From positions 4,407,001 through 4,471,000 of the forward strand of contig NZ_CP065589.1 of the NCBI RefSeq assembly GCF_021278965.1: a stretch of DNA of 64,000 nt. Reading direction: 5' to 3'. This document shows, in pieces, positions 9,178 through 17,610 of the stretch (positions within the stretch are counted from its first letter, which is position 1; each line of letters starts with the position of its first letter). The translations under genes and the position numbers were made by a program. The notes below the pieces were generated by a model, which worked only from the letters and a program-made list of their open reading frames with translations, was not told the DNA's origin and did no database searches. This DNA is from Chryseobacterium capnotolerans (lineage in GTDB: Bacteria; Bacteroidota; Bacteroidia; Flavobacteriales; Weeksellaceae).

Positions 9178-9852
9178 TTATTTTTTGCTTAAAGCAGCCT
9201 CATATCTTTTGCTGACTTCTTTCCAGTTCAGCACATTCCAGATTGCTGAAAGATAATCCGCTCTTTTATTCTGATATTTCAGGTAATAAGCATGCTCCCA
9301 AACATCTATTCCAAGAATAGGAGTTCCTTTTTCTTCTACAATATCCATCAACGGGTTATCCTGATTAGGGGTTGAAGAAACGAAAAGTTTTCCGTTTTTA
9401 TCTACAGAAAGCCAAGCCCATCCTGAGCCAAAACGATCTGCACCGGCTTTACTCATCTTTTCTTTAAAAGCATCCATACTTCCGAAAGTTTCGGTAATAG
9501 CTTTGGCTAATTTTGCAGAAGGCTGGGTATTCTTCTCTGGAGTAAGGATAGTCCAGAACAACTCGTGGTTATAATGCCCACCAGCATTATTTCTTACTGC
9601 AGGACTTAGTTTTGAAGTCTCAGAAAGAATTTTAATCAAAGTTTCTTTTTCCTGTGGAGTTCCTGCGATCGCTTTATTCAGGTTGCTTGCATAGGCTGCC
9701 CCATGCTTTGAATAATGGATCTCCATTGTTTGTGCATCTATAGACCCTTCCAATGCATCATAAGCATAAGGTAAAGGCGTTTGTTTAAATTGTGCCAGTG
9801 TAAACTGAGCTGCAAATACTGCTCCTAAAGCAGCTATTTTCATAATCTTCAT
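9178..9852 (-). CDS. Exported Fe/Mn superoxide dismutase
   Basis: The 224 residues include a signal peptide (cleavage after LAQ) followed by the complete SOD fold. Metal ligands are visible as His in 'MEIHYSKHG', His in '[10 protein letters not shown]', and Asp and His in '[19 protein letters not shown]'. The helical N-terminal domain opens with '[11 protein letters not shown]'. It converts superoxide to hydrogen peroxide and oxygen and, because of the signal peptide, would act in the periplasm. An alternative start lies three codons downstream. The small C-GKC protein follows after 3 bases. Confidence 0.93.
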   Translation of the reverse strand: MKIMKIAALGAVFAAQFTLAQFKQTPLPYAYDALEGSIDAQTMEIHYSKHGAAYASNLNKAIAGTPQEKETLIKILSETSKLSPAVRNNAGGHYNHELFWTILTPEKNTQPSAKLAKAITETFGSMDAFKEKMSKAGADRFGSGWAWLSVDKNGKLFVSSTPNQDNPLMDIVEEKGTPILGIDVWEHAYYLKYQNKRADYLSAIWNVLNWKEVSKRYEAALSKK

Positions 9853-9886
9853 AATGTTTTGTTATATGGTTTAACAATATTTTTTT

Positions 9887-10032
9887 GAAGGATGGAAGTT
9901 TGAGGATGGAAGATGGAAGTTATATAAGTCCCAATATTAAAGCCTTTCCTTTTCTACACTTATTACTTTTTAGAAAACTGATATTATTACAGTAAACTAT
10001 AAGTACTTCCAGCTCCCCTCTTCCTGTCTTCT
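9887..10032. repeat. Loose inverted repeat rich in GGAAG/CTTCC
   Basis: The left side carries GGATGGAAG three times (9887-9920). The right side (10004-10032) carries its counterparts ACTTCC, CTTCC and GTCTTC. The segment lies between SOD and the Sco gene and is non-coding. It resembles the degenerate palindromic intergenic repeats of this group. The match is weak. Confidence 0.4.
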
Positions 10033-10035
10033 CTC

Positions 10036-10713
10036 CTAGTTCAATAACTTCTTAATGTCTTCAATCAGAATTTCTCTGTCCGGGTGGTACTTTCCGGTTA
10101 GTTTCGGAGTTTTTCCTTCCGGATCTTCATAGTTTAATCCTGAATAATAAAGGATAGGCATATTTTCTTTATTATACCGGCATCTGATATTTCCCTTTCC
10201 ATCTACAAGAGCAATCATACCACTATGATTAAGACTTTCTGCCTCGTCTTCCTTATCACCAACATAGATATTGAACTGATCAGCAAGTTTACCAATGTAA
10301 GATCTATCCCCTGTCAGGAAATGCCAATTGGGAGATTTCGCTCCGATTCTTTGTGCATGCTCCTTTAAAGCTTCCGGCGTATCATTTTCAGGATCTATAC
10401 TAATGGAAATTATTCCGAAATCAGGGGTATTTACCTGGTTTTGAATCGCTTTCATGTTCGTATTCATTACCGGACAAATGGTAGGACATTTACTGAAGAA
10501 AAATTCTACCAAATAAACTTTCCCCAACATATCTTTATTGGTAATTTTTTTACCGTTCTGATCTGTCAATTCAAAATCAGGAACCTTCATCACTGTGTAA
10601 AGATTCTTTTTAAAATAACTCATTCCAATCCCTATTCCTAAAAACAGTAGGGCAAAAACAGCAATCGGAATAATAATCTTACTCTTGTTATTCTTCTGAT
10701 TATTTTTGGACAT
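10036..10713 (-). CDS. Sco1/SenC-family copper chaperone
   Basis: This protein of about 225 residues starts at MSKNNQKNN, chosen because it leaves one membrane anchor (residues 12-32) and a 14-base overlap with the YHS gene. The thioredoxin-fold domain carries the copper-binding CPTIC motif (Cys76, Cys80) and the later His in 'SLNHSGMIALVD'. Sco proteins deliver copper to the CuA site of cytochrome oxidase or act as thiol reductants in the periplasm. Overlap with the upstream YHS-domain lipoprotein indicates one transcript. The family call is firm, the client unknown. Confidence 0.9.
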   Translation of the reverse strand: MSKNNQKNNKSKIIIPIAVFALLFLGIGIGMSYFKKNLYTVMKVPDFELTDQNGKKITNKDMLGKVYLVEFFFSKCPTICPVMNTNMKAIQNQVNTPDFGIISISIDPENDTPEALKEHAQRIGAKSPNWHFLTGDRSYIGKLADQFNIYVGDKEDEAESLNHSGMIALVDGKGNIRCRYNKENMPILYYSGLNYEDPEGKTPKLTGKYHPDREILIEDIKKLLN

Positions 10714-10972
10714 AACTTTCAGGATTTTTCTTGAATTCATCTTTACAATACGAACTGCAGAAGCCATATACCTTAGCCTTATATACCGCAGTATCTTTTA
10801 ATGAACCTGCCGTTTTCATGTGGCAGATAGGATCTTCTTTGTTCACTACCTGAACATTTTTTATATTTTCTCCGGAAGAATCCATATGACTTTTATGTTT
10901 TACCTGAGGTTCTTTGGCACAGGAAAACAGGGTAATTGACAGCAGAGCTATCAAAATAACTGGAGATTTCAT
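10700..10972 (-). CDS. YHS-domain lipoprotein
   Basis: The 90 residues have the lipobox LFSC, a Met/His-containing linker ('VKHKSHMDSS'), then a YHS domain: 'DPICHMKTAG' and 'YGFCSSYCKDEFKKNPESYV'. YHS domains are small metal-binding modules, often found with copper transporters. The last 14 bases overlap the start of the Sco gene. A periplasmic copper-binding role alongside Sco is inferred. Confidence 0.85.
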   Translation of the reverse strand: MKSPVILIALLSITLFSCAKEPQVKHKSHMDSSGENIKNVQVVNKEDPICHMKTAGSLKDTAVYKAKVYGFCSSYCKDEFKKNPESYVQK

Positions 10973-11154
10973 TTAATAATCAATTGAAATTAATATTATT
11001 GAATACAATTATGAGGCTAAACGGTACATCACAATAACCATACGCTCAGTGGGAATTATATAAATTCCTACTAACAAAGTTTTTTAGGTTAATCTGTAAC
11101 GAATTGTTTAAATAGACTTTAGGCAAAACTAAAATCCTAGTTCAATATAGAACA

Positions 11155-11517
11155 CTAAACTAAAGGAGGATGGAATATCCTTGAAAAATAATCTGAAGAA
11201 TGGGAATCAAAATAATATGAATCCGGAGTCTCATCCTGTAATTCAGTATCTTTTTTATCTGAAAAAGAAAGGATTTCATGAGAAAGAAAAACATCTAATC
11301 CGGCAATTTTTACAGTTTGTGAACTGTTAGATTGTTTTTCTGTTTTTGCCAGTTCTTTTTCAACGTAGCATTTTCCTTTACAGGTAGACTGAGGGATTTC
11401 CCGTTTTTCACAGAGGTTTTTCACAATATAATCATAATTTACCGCATAGTTTACCAATGGCAGAACAGGACGTACTGCAACTGTAAAAATGATAAATATG
11501 GAAATAAATAACCTCAA
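11155..11517 (-). CDS. Small protein with C-x-GKCYVxKELAK motif (copy 2)
   Basis: This 120-residue paralog of the 8803-9174 protein has an N-terminal hydrophobic segment, 'LPLVNYAVNYDYIV', cysteines in LC-x9-CKGKC, 'YVEKELAK', and an ending IFHPPLV. The middle is variable and acidic. It lies 182 bases upstream of the YHS-Sco pair on the same strand. The shared ends and cysteine pattern define a small family, with the hydrophobic end acting as signal or anchor. Function unknown. Confidence 0.6.
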   Translation of the reverse strand: MRLFISIFIIFTVAVRPVLPLVNYAVNYDYIVKNLCEKREIPQSTCKGKCYVEKELAKTEKQSNSSQTVKIAGLDVFLSHEILSFSDKKDTELQDETPDSYYFDSHSSDYFSRIFHPPLV

Positions 11518-11945
11518 TTCTTCAGTTCTGTATTACAAATATACTACTTCAAAATTGTTTCTGTTCTATTTATGATGAATGTCATTGATAGTTTTTTCTG
11601 TTTTGCTGGAATACGAGAATGTATAGAGAGCTTTTAAGATCACCTTTTTAAGATGTCAAGATTTTATCTGCGATAAAATTGATTATTGTATATTTATGGC
11701 TAAGATGATTTTTATGGAAAAAATTTTTAAAACCTTATAGGTTTCTGGTCAATAGTTCAATCAAAAGAATTATGAATTATTGCTGAAATCTTTGATTTTC
11801 TTGCATCTTAAAATATCAACAAGAAGAATAAAACCTTTGTGCCCTTGCGTATTCCAACAAACATTTTATTAATATTCATAAAAAAAGACTCCGCTATAAT
11901 CAGCAGAGCCTTCATTAATATAATATAGTTGTATGTTTTTAATTT
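11518..11945. other. Non-coding gap with ATPase terminator
   Basis: AT-rich, with no gene visible. At 11881-11912 the minus strand forms a GGCTCTGCT/AGCGGAGTC stem (two wobbles) followed by seven T, an intrinsic terminator for the P-type ATPase. Nothing else is recognised. Confidence 0.6.
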
Positions 11946-13931
11946 TTAAAACTTCATTCGCTGAATTCTTACCGCGTTTAAAATCGCCAGCAAAGCAACA
12001 CCCACATCTGCAAAAACGGCTTCCCACATGGTTGCCAGACCTCCTGCTCCAAGTACAAGAACCACTGCTTTTACGGCAAAAGCAAGAATAATATTCTGCC
12101 AAACGATTTTTTTCGTTTGTTTACCAATATTGATTGCCATTGGAATTTTACTCGGTTTATCATCCTGAATCACGACATCTGCAGTTTCAATCGTAGCATC
12201 ACTTCCTAAACCTCCCATTGCAATTCCTACATCACTTAAAGCCACTACCGGAGCATCATTCACTCCATCACCTACAAAGGCTACCGTTTGATTTTTGGCT
12301 TTGATCTCTTTTACTTTATTCACTTTATCTTCCGGAAGAAGATCTCCAAATGCATTATCAATACCCAATTGATCGGCTACATACTTTACAACAGTTCCTT
12401 TGTCACCGCTTAACATCGTAGCTTTTACGCCCATTCTATGAAGGTTGTCAACCGTTTCTTTTGCATCTCCTTTAATACTGTCTGCAATGGTAATATATCC
12501 TGCGAATTTTTTATCATACGCTATAGCAATAAGAGTATATACAATATTAGCATGGTTGATATCATAACTGATATTGAATTTATCCATTAATTTAAAATTC
12601 CCTACCAACAACTCTTTACCATTGACTGTAGCTTTTAATCCGTGCCCTGCAATTTCCTCTACACTTTCCATCGGAATGGAATAATTAATATCTCCTACAT
12701 AATTGTGGATGGCTGTAGCTACCGGGTGTGTACTTTTACTTTCCAGTAAATTGACCAGCTGCATGATTTCATCTTTTTTAAACTCAGGGCTAATGCTTAC
12801 TTCCTGAACTTTGAAAACTCCTTCCGTCATGGTTCCGGTTTTATCCATCACTACATTTTGAATCTCTGCAATGCTGTCTAAGAAGTTGCTTCCTTTAAAT
12901 AGAATTCCGTTTCTGCTGGCTGCTCCGATTCCTCCAAAGTATCCTAACGGAATAGAGATCACCAAAGCACAAGGACATGAAATCACAAGGAAGATCAATG
13001 CTCTGTACAACCAGTCTCTAAACAGATAATCACTCACAAAGAAATAAGGTAAAAAAGTAATTCCTATAGCCAGAAATACAACGATCGGCGTATATACTTT
13101 TGCAAATTTTCTGATGAATAATTCTGTAGGGGCTTTTTGTGCAGTAGCATTCTGAACTAATTCTAAGATTTTGCTTAATTTACTGTCTTCATAAGCAGTT
13201 GTTACTTTCACTAAAGCAATACTGTTCATATTAATCATCCCAGCCAAAACAACTTCACCCTTATTTTTAGTATCCGGTTTACTTTCCCCGGTTAAAGCTG
13301 CGGTATTGAATGAAGCTGAATCAGAAATCAGCTCACCATCCAGCGCCAGCTTTTCACCAGGTTTCAACTGGATCACATCTCCTATTTTGGTTTCTTTAGC
13401 TTTAATAGTTTTAGGCTGATTATTGTCCATAATCGTAACCTCATCAGGCCGTTGATCCAATAACGCTTTAATATTCCCTTTGGCTCTTGTTACTGCCATA
13501 GACTGGAAAACCTCTCCTACAGCATAAAAAAGCATTACCGCAACTCCTTCAGGATATTCTCCGATCGCAAAGGCTCCAATAGTGGCAATACTCATCAGAA
13601 AGAATTCTGAAAAAACATCGCCTTTGATAATACTTTTAAACGCATCCTTCAATACCGGAAATCCCACAGGAATATAAGCTGCCAAGTACCAGACTAAGCG
13701 TACCCATCCTGTAAACCATGCTTGTTTTATATAATTGTCAAAAGCAATTCCTACTAATAAGATCACAAAAGATATAATCGCCGGCAAAAACATTTGAAGG
13801 ATGGTCTGATCGCCAGTGTCATGAGAATGGCCATGGTCATCATGGTCATGGTTATGCCCATCTCCTTCTGAATGATGATGAGTATGTCCTTTTGGATCTT
13901 TTTCCGGGGTTGTACTACAGCATTTTTCCAT
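11946..13931 (-). CDS. Heavy-metal P1B-type ATPase (ZntA/CadA-like)
   Basis: This 661-residue protein begins with Cys-Cys (MEKCC) and a His/Asp-rich tail ('HDHDDHGHSHD') in place of a ferredoxin-like metal domain. The P-type hallmarks follow: TGES actuator, SCPCAL transmembrane metal site, phosphorylation motif DKTGTMTEG, 'HPVA' nucleotide site and 'GDGVNDAPV' hinge. It exports a soft divalent cation (Zn, Cd or Pb class) from the cytoplasm using ATP. CPC plus the His-rich end and the neighbouring CDF and Fur-family genes favour zinc/cadmium over copper. It has its own promoter and operator at 13948-13983. Confidence 0.92.
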   Translation of the reverse strand: MEKCCSTTPEKDPKGHTHHHSEGDGHNHDHDDHGHSHDTGDQTILQMFLPAIISFVILLVGIAFDNYIKQAWFTGWVRLVWYLAAYIPVGFPVLKDAFKSIIKGDVFSEFFLMSIATIGAFAIGEYPEGVAVMLFYAVGEVFQSMAVTRAKGNIKALLDQRPDEVTIMDNNQPKTIKAKETKIGDVIQLKPGEKLALDGELISDSASFNTAALTGESKPDTKNKGEVVLAGMINMNSIALVKVTTAYEDSKLSKILELVQNATAQKAPTELFIRKFAKVYTPIVVFLAIGITFLPYFFVSDYLFRDWLYRALIFLVISCPCALVISIPLGYFGGIGAASRNGILFKGSNFLDSIAEIQNVVMDKTGTMTEGVFKVQEVSISPEFKKDEIMQLVNLLESKSTHPVATAIHNYVGDINYSIPMESVEEIAGHGLKATVNGKELLVGNFKLMDKFNISYDINHANIVYTLIAIAYDKKFAGYITIADSIKGDAKETVDNLHRMGVKATMLSGDKGTVVKYVADQLGIDNAFGDLLPEDKVNKVKEIKAKNQTVAFVGDGVNDAPVVALSDVGIAMGGLGSDATIETADVVIQDDKPSKIPMAINIGKQTKKIVWQNIILAFAVKAVVLVLGAGGLATMWEAVFADVGVALLAILNAVRIQRMKF

Positions 13932-13947
13932 AACTGATATTTTTATA

Positions 13948-13983
13948 CAAATTTAATGGTGAGACTGATGCAATGCTATTGCA
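13948..13983 (-). promoter_or_regulatory. Promoter with palindromic metal operator before the ATPase
   Basis: The palindrome TGCAAT-GCT-ATTGCA occupies 13969-13983. The minus-strand -7 box TAAATTTG is at 13948-13955, and 15 bases separate it from the TTG inside the palindrome. An extension AAACTTTCAAG on the far side is shared with the second site at 22023-22058 except for one base. The operator overlaps the last codons and stop of the Fur-family gene. Confidence 0.8.
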
Positions 13984-14395
13984 AACTTTCAAGACAATTT
14001 TCACAGATTCCTTTCGCAAAGAGTCTTATTTCATCGATCCGGAAATTGGTTTGAATGTTTTCCGGGAAGGAAATATCTTCTTTACAGGTGGTCTGCTTGC
14101 ATATTTTACAATAGAAATGAAGATGCCAGTCTTTATGCGTTTTTTCATCACAATCGTCATCACATAACTTGTATTTTGTGGTAGTATTTTCCTGGATACT
14201 GTGAACGATTCCTTTTTCTTCAAAGGTTTTTAATGTTCTGTAAATGGTAATCCGGTCTGCATTCTCAAAATGATTTTCTATTTCAGACAAAGACAATGCA
14301 GTGTCTTGTGAGCTTAAAAAATCATAGACCAAAATCCTCATGCTGGTAGGCTTGGTATTTTTATCGATGAGTTTATTTTCTATATCTTTTTTCAT
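13976..14395 (-). CDS. Fur-family metal-responsive repressor
   Basis: The 139 residues show the Fur layout. The winged-helix part (residues 10-80) contains 'ADRITIYRTLKTFEEKGIV'. The dimerisation part contains 'HKDWHLHFYCKICKQTTC' and 'KGICENC', two CxxC pairs for structural zinc. It senses a divalent metal, probably zinc from the neighbouring exporters, and binds palindromic DNA. The candidate operator TGCAATnnnATTGCA overlaps its own stop codon and recurs before the RND operon. It lies 18 bases after the CDF gene in the same direction. A peroxide sensor (PerR) is less likely in this context. Confidence 0.88.
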   Translation of the reverse strand: MKKDIENKLIDKNTKPTSMRILVYDFLSSQDTALSLSEIENHFENADRITIYRTLKTFEEKGIVHSIQENTTTKYKLCDDDCDEKTHKDWHLHFYCKICKQTTCKEDISFPENIQTNFRIDEIRLFAKGICENCLESLQ

Positions 14396-14413
14396 TTTTA
14401 ATCTTTTAAAATA

Positions 14414-15316
14414 TTACAGATGTACTTCATTTTCTTCATATCCCCCTTCCTCGATCTGAAAGGTTGTATGGTTTATCTTAAAATTTTCAACAGTAGTATC
14501 CGTCAGTATTTTTAACAATTGATTCTGAGAGACTCCATTATCTTTCACAACATGAGCGCTCATTGCATTAACACTGGAGGTCAACGACCATACGTGAAGG
14601 TCATGAACATTCTTTACCCCCTGAATCTGCTCCAATGATTTTCTCAATGCATGAATATCCACGTCAGCCGGAGTTCCTTCCAGTAATACATTGATGGCTT
14701 CTTTCAAAAGCCTCCATGTTCTTGGAAATATTAAGAGTCCGATGGCTGCCGAAATCAACGGATCGGCGTAATACCAGCCTGTTGTCAGCATAATAATTCC
14801 GGCAATCATTACTCCTACGGAAGTTAACATATCGGAAAGCACTTCAAAATAAGCTCCTTTCATATTCAGGCTTCCTTCTGAATCTTTTCTAAGGATCATC
14901 ATCCCGACAATATTGACCACTAATCCTATCCCTGCTACAATCAACATTGATTTGCTCTGTACTTCCGGTGGATTCTGAAATCGCTGATACGCTTCAAACA
15001 ACACATAGATCGAAATTCCCAGCAAAACCACAGCATTGATAACTGCTGCTAATATTTCGGTACGATAATATCCATACGTTCTGGAAGGATCTGCTTTTTT
15101 TTCTCCAATTTTTATGGCTATAAATGCCAATAATAAGCCTACTACATCAGTAAGCATATGTGCAGCATCCGCTAGTAATGCTAGACTATTGGTAACAATT
15201 CCGCCTATAACCTCAGCAATGAGATAAGTTCCACTAAGACATAGTACGATCAACAGGTTTTTTTTATGTCTGCTTGCTGCGGAGGGAGTCTGTATTTGTG
15301 TTTGGGTGTTTTCCAT
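14414..15316 (-). CDS. Cation diffusion facilitator (CzcD/ZitB-like)
   Basis: This 300-residue protein has six predicted membrane segments. The conserved metal-site motif 'LADAAHMLTDVVG' lies in helix 2 and its counterpart 'YFEVLSDMLTSVG' in helix 5. A C-terminal cytoplasmic domain contains 'GVKNVHDLHVWSL'. CDF proteins exchange Zn, Cd or Co for protons at the inner membrane and feed metal to the periplasm for RND export. Spacing to the bestrophin gene (14 bases) and to the Fur-family gene (18 bases) indicates an operon. Confidence 0.92.
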   Translation of the reverse strand: MENTQTQIQTPSAASRHKKNLLIVLCLSGTYLIAEVIGGIVTNSLALLADAAHMLTDVVGLLLAFIAIKIGEKKADPSRTYGYYRTEILAAVINAVVLLGISIYVLFEAYQRFQNPPEVQSKSMLIVAGIGLVVNIVGMMILRKDSEGSLNMKGAYFEVLSDMLTSVGVMIAGIIMLTTGWYYADPLISAAIGLLIFPRTWRLLKEAINVLLEGTPADVDIHALRKSLEQIQGVKNVHDLHVWSLTSSVNAMSAHVVKDNGVSQNQLLKILTDTTVENFKINHTTFQIEEGGYEENEVHL

Positions 15317-15330
15317 AATTAATGGCTTAT

Positions 15331-16209
15331 TTACATTTCATAATATGATGTATTTTCTTTTTTCAAAGGAACGTTTTGCTCTCCCATCATTTGTCTGATA
15401 TTGATTTCTATGGTTTGAGCCAGAGAAGTCATCGGAGTATCCACCGGTTTGTTTTCAAATGGATCCTGCATCATAATGGAAGTTTTTTCTATGGCAATGA
15501 ATACAATCGGAACCAGGAAAGTAATGAGAATCTCTACAATCAGCTGTGAATCGTCTAATCCAAATGGCAGTATAATAGCAAATACATAGATCAAGGTATG
15601 AACCAGAATGCTGTAAGCTCTTGGAAAAACAGTATTTTTTAATCTTTCACATTTCCCCATGCTGTCACAGAGCCTTGTTAGCATATCATTCAGCTGCATT
15701 TGCTGAAAGTCTGTCAACTTTGACGTTCCAATTTCCTTAAGCTGCTTTGAATGTGCATCCAGGAGAGCATTTGGAATATTAACAGCTTTGATCTGATTTT
15801 CATCCAAGTAAGCCTGCACTTTATCTGAAAAAGGTAATTTCCTCAATGATTCTCCCAAAGCATAAGTCCAGATAATCTGCCGTTCTGCAAATTCTTTGAC
15901 CGTTTTATGATCTTCAGTGGGTAAAAACTGAATCACCTGTCTTACAAAGGTTCTGGAATCATTCACAATAGCTCCCCAAACCGTTCTTGCTTCCCACCAT
16001 CTTTCATAAGATTGAGAAGTTCTGAATGCCAGCAGTAATGATACCGCTGTTCCCAAAAGTGCAGGAATATTCAGTGGAAGTGAAATTTTCCGAAACCATG
16101 GAAGCATATCCAAAAGTCCGATGGCTATCGCAAATATCCCGATGAACAGAATCTGAGTTTTTATTTCACGGATGAAATACCAGACTGATATTTTTTTGTT
16201 TAATAGCAT
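15331..16209 (-). CDS. Bestrophin-family channel (YneE type)
   Basis: The 292 residues have four hydrophobic segments and the bacterial bestrophin signature: 'LPLNIPALLGTAVSLLLAFR' then 'SYERWWEARTVWGAIVNDSR'. Bacterial members form pentameric ion channels, cation-selective in the one characterised (KpBest). The position inside the metal efflux cluster suggests it balances charge or ions during export, which is inference. Confidence 0.88.
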   Translation of the reverse strand: MLLNKKISVWYFIREIKTQILFIGIFAIAIGLLDMLPWFRKISLPLNIPALLGTAVSLLLAFRTSQSYERWWEARTVWGAIVNDSRTFVRQVIQFLPTEDHKTVKEFAERQIIWTYALGESLRKLPFSDKVQAYLDENQIKAVNIPNALLDAHSKQLKEIGTSKLTDFQQMQLNDMLTRLCDSMGKCERLKNTVFPRAYSILVHTLIYVFAIILPFGLDDSQLIVEILITFLVPIVFIAIEKTSIMMQDPFENKPVDTPMTSLAQTIEINIRQMMGEQNVPLKKENTSYYEM

Positions 16210-16334
16210 AATAAGTCATGTATTAAAGTTTGTAAGATAATCTTTACTTTCCTCAGCCGGTTTTTGTAATAAGTCCGTAAACAGTTCTAATTTACGTATA
16301 AAAATCGACATTTTACTGATTCTAATCCCTTTCA

Positions 16335-17564
16335 TTAATGTTCATGTTCTCCTGAATTTACTAGTTTAGCATTCACAAAAAAGGCTCCTTTTACTACAAT
16401 TTTAGCATTGTCCGGAATATTTCCGACAGGCGTAATGGCAGTATAGCCCATATCTGAAGTTCCTTTCACTACTTCTATTTTCTCGAAGTTTAAAGTTTTC
16501 GGATGAGGTTTTCCTTTTTCCTCATGTTCCTCTTCTACTTTCTTATCGGTTTGAATAAAAACATAGAATTTTCCGTCAGCTTCTACGATGGCTTCTGTAG
16601 GAACAGCAGGAGTAACACTTTTATCAAGACTTACCATCCCTGTAATATTCATCCCATCAATTAATCCTGATTTATTCCCGATCACTTCACAGTGCATCGA
16701 AATAGTCTTACTCTCATTTTCAAAAGAAGATCCAATGCTGTAAATCTTAGCATCATATTCTGTTTCAGGATTATTAGTAAGTTTGAAATGTACAATCTGC
16801 CCTACTCTCATTTTCGGAAGATCTTTTTCAAACACCTGAAGATCCAGGTGAATAGAACCATTATCAATCACAGTAGCCACAGGAGAAGAAATATCTACAT
16901 AACTTCCTATCTGCGCTGTAATTCCACTAATGGTACCACTGATTGGAGCAGTAATTACCAAACCGGATCTCATGTTACCATTGTTTACATTTCCCGGATT
17001 AATTCCCATCATTTGAAGCTGTTTTAAAAGAGAGGCTCTTTTAGTTCGCAGCGTCTTCAATTCGGCATCAGCATTTTGAAGATTCTTCTTCGCACCGGCA
17101 TCATTATCAAAAAGCTCTCTTTGTCTTCTGAACTCTTGCTCAGCATAGGTAATTCTGCTGTTGGTGGTTAAATAATCTTCCTGAAGCTGGATGTATTCAG
17201 GATTGGCAATGGTTGCAATTACTTGTCCTTTTTTTACAATACTTCCTACCTGGATGTTTATGGTTTTAATAATTCCCCCGTACAAAGAAGTGATGGTTGC
17301 CTTATTGCTATTAGGAACACTCAAAAGACCATTGGCTTTAATCGTTGAGGTAAGTTCTTTCATTTCTACCGATCCCAAAGCCACGCCAACAGATTTCATT
17401 TGTTCTTCTGTAAGAGAGGCAATGGTTTGCGGTTCTTCTTCATGCGCCTGTTCTTTCTGCTCTGTTTTTTCAGCAGCTTTTTCTTCCGCAGCTTCTTTTT
17501 TTCCACAGCTTACCGCCAACAGAGAAATGAATACAAGGGCTATGATGTTATATTTGAGTTTCAT
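16335..17564 (-). CDS. Periplasmic adaptor lipoprotein of RND metal efflux (CusB/CzcB-like)
   Basis: This protein of about 409 residues starts at MKLKYNIIAL with a lipobox AVSC (an earlier in-frame ATG at 17609 gives no better signal). A Glu/Lys-rich linker is followed by the membrane-fusion fold: lipoyl halves ('SLYGGIIKTINIQVGSIVKK', 'ITAPISGTISGITAQIGSYV'), an alpha hairpin and a beta-barrel. The C-terminus ends His-Glu-His. It bridges the inner-membrane RND pump and the outer-membrane channel. It lies 46 bases after the RND-TolC fusion gene. Confidence 0.92.
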   Translation of the reverse strand: MKLKYNIIALVFISLLAVSCGKKEAAEEKAAEKTEQKEQAHEEEPQTIASLTEEQMKSVGVALGSVEMKELTSTIKANGLLSVPNSNKATITSLYGGIIKTINIQVGSIVKKGQVIATIANPEYIQLQEDYLTTNSRITYAEQEFRRQRELFDNDAGAKKNLQNADAELKTLRTKRASLLKQLQMMGINPGNVNNGNMRSGLVITAPISGTISGITAQIGSYVDISSPVATVIDNGSIHLDLQVFEKDLPKMRVGQIVHFKLTNNPETEYDAKIYSIGSSFENESKTISMHCEVIGNKSGLIDGMNITGMVSLDKSVTPAVPTEAIVEADGKFYVFIQTDKKVEEEHEEKGKPHPKTLNFEKIEVVKGTSDMGYTAITPVGNIPDNAKIVVKGAFFVNAKLVNSGEHEH

Positions 17565-17610
17565 ATTTGAATTTTTATTGATTCTAAGGTCGTATGCAAT
17601 CGACTTCATA

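Noticed and set aside
11052..11068. GGAATT-n5-AATTCC inverted repeat as an operator before the YHS-Sco genes
   Set aside because: The arms are only six AT-rich bases and no second copy was seen, so chance is likely in this composition.
11869..12102. Minus-strand ORF over the end of the P-type ATPase gene
   Set aside because: It is an out-of-frame shadow of the ATPase C-terminus and its terminator.
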